From assembly GCA_018814265.1 (NCBI GenBank), contig JAHIZU010000279.1, forward strand, positions 1-7,428: 7,428 nt of DNA, in the 5' to 3' direction. The DNA comes from Candidatus Margulisiibacteriota bacterium. Lineage in GTDB: Bacteria; Margulisbacteria; WOR-1; O2-12-FULL-45-9. The position numbers and the translations under genes are program-made. Below are positions 6,827-7,428 of the stretch, piece by piece; positions within the stretch are counted from its first letter, which is position 1, and each line of letters starts with the position of its first letter. The notes under the pieces were generated by a model, which was not told where the DNA came from, did no database searches, and worked only from the letters and a program-made list of their open reading frames with translations.

Positions 6827-6855
6827 AGTATATCGTTTTTAGAATATTGAAGCAA
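6827..6855 (-). promoter_or_regulatory. Promoter of the exporter operon
   Basis: On the minus strand TTGCTT (6855-6850), a 17-base spacer, then TATACT (6832-6827). Seven bases separate the -10 box from the ATG at 6819, placing the transcription start at or one base before the start codon, again a leaderless arrangement. The -35 match is only partial (TTG plus one weak half). The -35 overlaps the inverted repeat at 6849-6871. Confidence 0.6.
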
Positions 6856-7114
6856 GTTCGATGCTTGCTTCGTGAGCAAAATAGGAGTTAACGATTTTTG
6901 AACATTTATCGTGAATAAAACTTTTGAAGAAAGGGAAACAAATTTCAAACGATTCTTTTGGCGTTTCTGGTAAAGTCCATTGTCTCAACCCCCTTTTTTT
7001 GAAATATTCTATAATTTTAAAGGCCAGCTCATATGGGCTTATCGAAAAAACAACGAGAATTAAAAAGGTTGTGCGAGGGAAAAACTCAGCTAGGAAGCAA
7101 AAGAGAAAGACAAT
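6839..7114 (-). CDS. Possible C-terminal remnant of a hypothetical protein, start lost
   Basis: A minus-strand frame open for about 91 codons, ending in TAA at 6841-6839, 19 bases before the exporter start. It has no ATG or GTG; the only usual alternative start inside it is a TTG about halfway along. The upstream end runs into the GC-rich junction near 7110, so the true N-terminus would be missing. The translated part has a hydrophobic stretch ([10 protein letters not shown]) followed by a more mixed, helix-like segment, including [19 protein letters not shown] and later [18 protein letters not shown] recognise no family. A run this long without stops is unlikely by chance in AT-rich DNA, but the exporter promoter overlaps its last codons, and a short plus-strand frame from ATG 7033 competes with it. 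Treat as tentative. Confidence 0.35.
   Translation of the reverse strand: MVFLFCFLAEFFPRTTFLILVVFSISPYELAFKIIEYFKKRGLRQWTLPETPKESFEICFPFFKSFIHDKCSKIVNSYFAHEASIELASIF
6849..6871. repeat. Perfect 8-base inverted repeat at the exporter promoter
   Basis: GAAGCAAG, 7 bases, CTTGCTTC. The arm nearest the exporter gene covers its -35 hexamer, so a bound dimer would block RNA polymerase; this is the classic place for a repressor operator. It also lies in the last codons of the tentative frame at 6839-7114, so it may be coding if that frame is real. No T-run follows on either side, so it is not a terminator. Confidence 0.45.
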
Positions 7115-7125
7115 TGAGGAGAGTG
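7105..7125. other. Composition break / probable contig junction
   Basis: AT-rich sequence typical of 6820-7100 changes within about 20 bases to GC-rich sequence that persists to the end. ABC ATPase homology begins or ends at the same point. No inverted repeats, target duplication or tRNA are visible that would suggest an insertion element or integration site, so an artificial join is the simplest reading; recent transfer is the alternative. Confidence 0.6.
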
Positions 7126-7208
7126 GTCTTCCCCGCCCCGTTAGGCCCCAGGATCCCGAAGATCTCCCCCCTGTTCACCTCGATGCTCGCGCCGTCCAGG
7201 GCGCGGAT
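7107..7208 (-). pseudogene. ABC ATPase N-terminal fragment (probable chimera)
   Basis: On the minus strand the frame reads [20 protein letters not shown] then [13 protein letters not shown], a standard ABC ATPase start with Walker A at 7148-7122. The match ends at once: a few residues later the sequence becomes AT-rich and reaches a TGA at 7088-7086. No Q-loop, signature or Walker B exists. It has no start codon of its own and is read in frame from a dehydrogenase fragment. It is unrelated to the exporter upstream and much richer in GC than it. Best explained as a foreign or chimeric fragment. Confidence 0.7.
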
Positions 7209-7428
7209 GGGTTGACCCGTGATGAAGGCCGCCTTGTCGCTGCACAGGTACAGGATCAGGTCGGCGATTTCCTCCGGCCTGGCGACCCGGCCCGGCAGGT
7301 GCATCCGCTGGCACTCCTCGAGCACCTGCTCCGCGCTCGTGAGATTCGGGTCCCCCAGGATCGCGGTGTCGAGGCCGCCGTCGACAACCATTTTGTAGTA
7401 GCACCGAGCGAGGCTGCATCGCGCGGCC
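7209..7428 (-). pseudogene. Short-chain dehydrogenase C-terminal fragment (probable chimera)
   Basis: The minus-strand frame through [10 protein letters not shown], then [20 protein letters not shown] and AAFITGQP, matches the C-terminal third of classical SDR oxidoreductases (the substrate loop, then the GRxxxPEEIA...LxSD...ITGQ block). The expected ending, VDGG and a stop, is replaced by ABC ATPase sequence. Upstream of GGLDT, toward the window end, the frame does not give the expected SDR residues (a VNxVxPG-like run), so a further break or sequencing error may lie near 7390. The catalytic YxxxK and nucleotide-binding parts are absent. The high GC content differs sharply from the rest of the window. 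Confidence 0.7.

Noticed and set aside
6984..7000. C-run followed by seven T, resembling a terminator tail on the plus strand.
   Set aside because: No complementary G-rich arm lies upstream, so no hairpin can form, and no plus-strand gene ends there.
7033..7215. Plus-strand frame starting ATG 7033, with AAAGG 10 bases before it and a TATAAT at 7010-7015.
   Set aside because: There is no -35 box, no recognisable protein, and the frame runs antisense through the ABC/SDR fragment beyond 7115. It is kept as an alternative to the minus-strand frame 6839-7114 but not called.
7086..7391. Natural SDR-ABC fusion gene.
   Set aside because: Both domains are incomplete, the reading frame ends just after Walker A, and the composition break coincides with the loss of homology. 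A chimera is far more likely.

Overview
The main part of the window (bases 1 to about 7110) looks like mid-GC bacterial chromosome from a diderm organism. The strongest lineage clue is an exported protein with S-layer-homology (SLH) repeats followed by a putative outer-membrane beta-barrel. This envelope type is known from Negativicutes, Cyanobacteria, Deinococcus-Thermus, Thermotogae and uncultured relatives such as Margulisbacteria/WOR-1. The uncultured-relative assignment is only a guess. Coding is dense. Three genes preceded by promoters have the -10 box 6 to 9 bases from the start codon and no ribosome-binding site, so they are probably leaderless. Genes inside the operon have ordinary Shine-Dalgarno sequences.

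Layout. Bases 2-442 (+): 3' part of an ORF6N-domain DNA-binding protein, cut by the window edge. 458-1798 (-): DUF1015-family protein. 1799-1857: 59-base divergent intergenic region holding two face-to-face extended -10 promoters. 1858-4203 (+): 781-residue SLH/beta-barrel envelope protein with six SLH-like repeats. 4205-6819 (-): a tight three-gene operon, transcribed as ABC exporter, 73-residue single-span membrane protein, then stand-alone response-regulator receiver. It ends one base from the SLH gene's stop codon. 6820-7110: AT-rich sequence with the exporter's promoter, an inverted repeat, and a 91-codon open frame with no start codon.

The most interesting item is the exporter. After a complete membrane domain and nucleotide-binding domain it carries a lysine-rich linker and a C-terminal helix-turn-helix that closely resembles sigma-70 region 4. 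With the coupled small membrane protein and the lone receiver, this suggests a possible membrane-linked signalling or gene-control module. No function is proven by the sequence.

From about 7110 to the end the sequence turns GC-rich and reads, on the minus strand, as a C-terminal piece of a short-chain dehydrogenase joined in frame to the N-terminal piece of an unrelated ABC ATPase, which stops just after Walker A. This has the marks of a chimeric or misassembled contig end, and the last ~320 bases should not be used to infer biology of the main organism.
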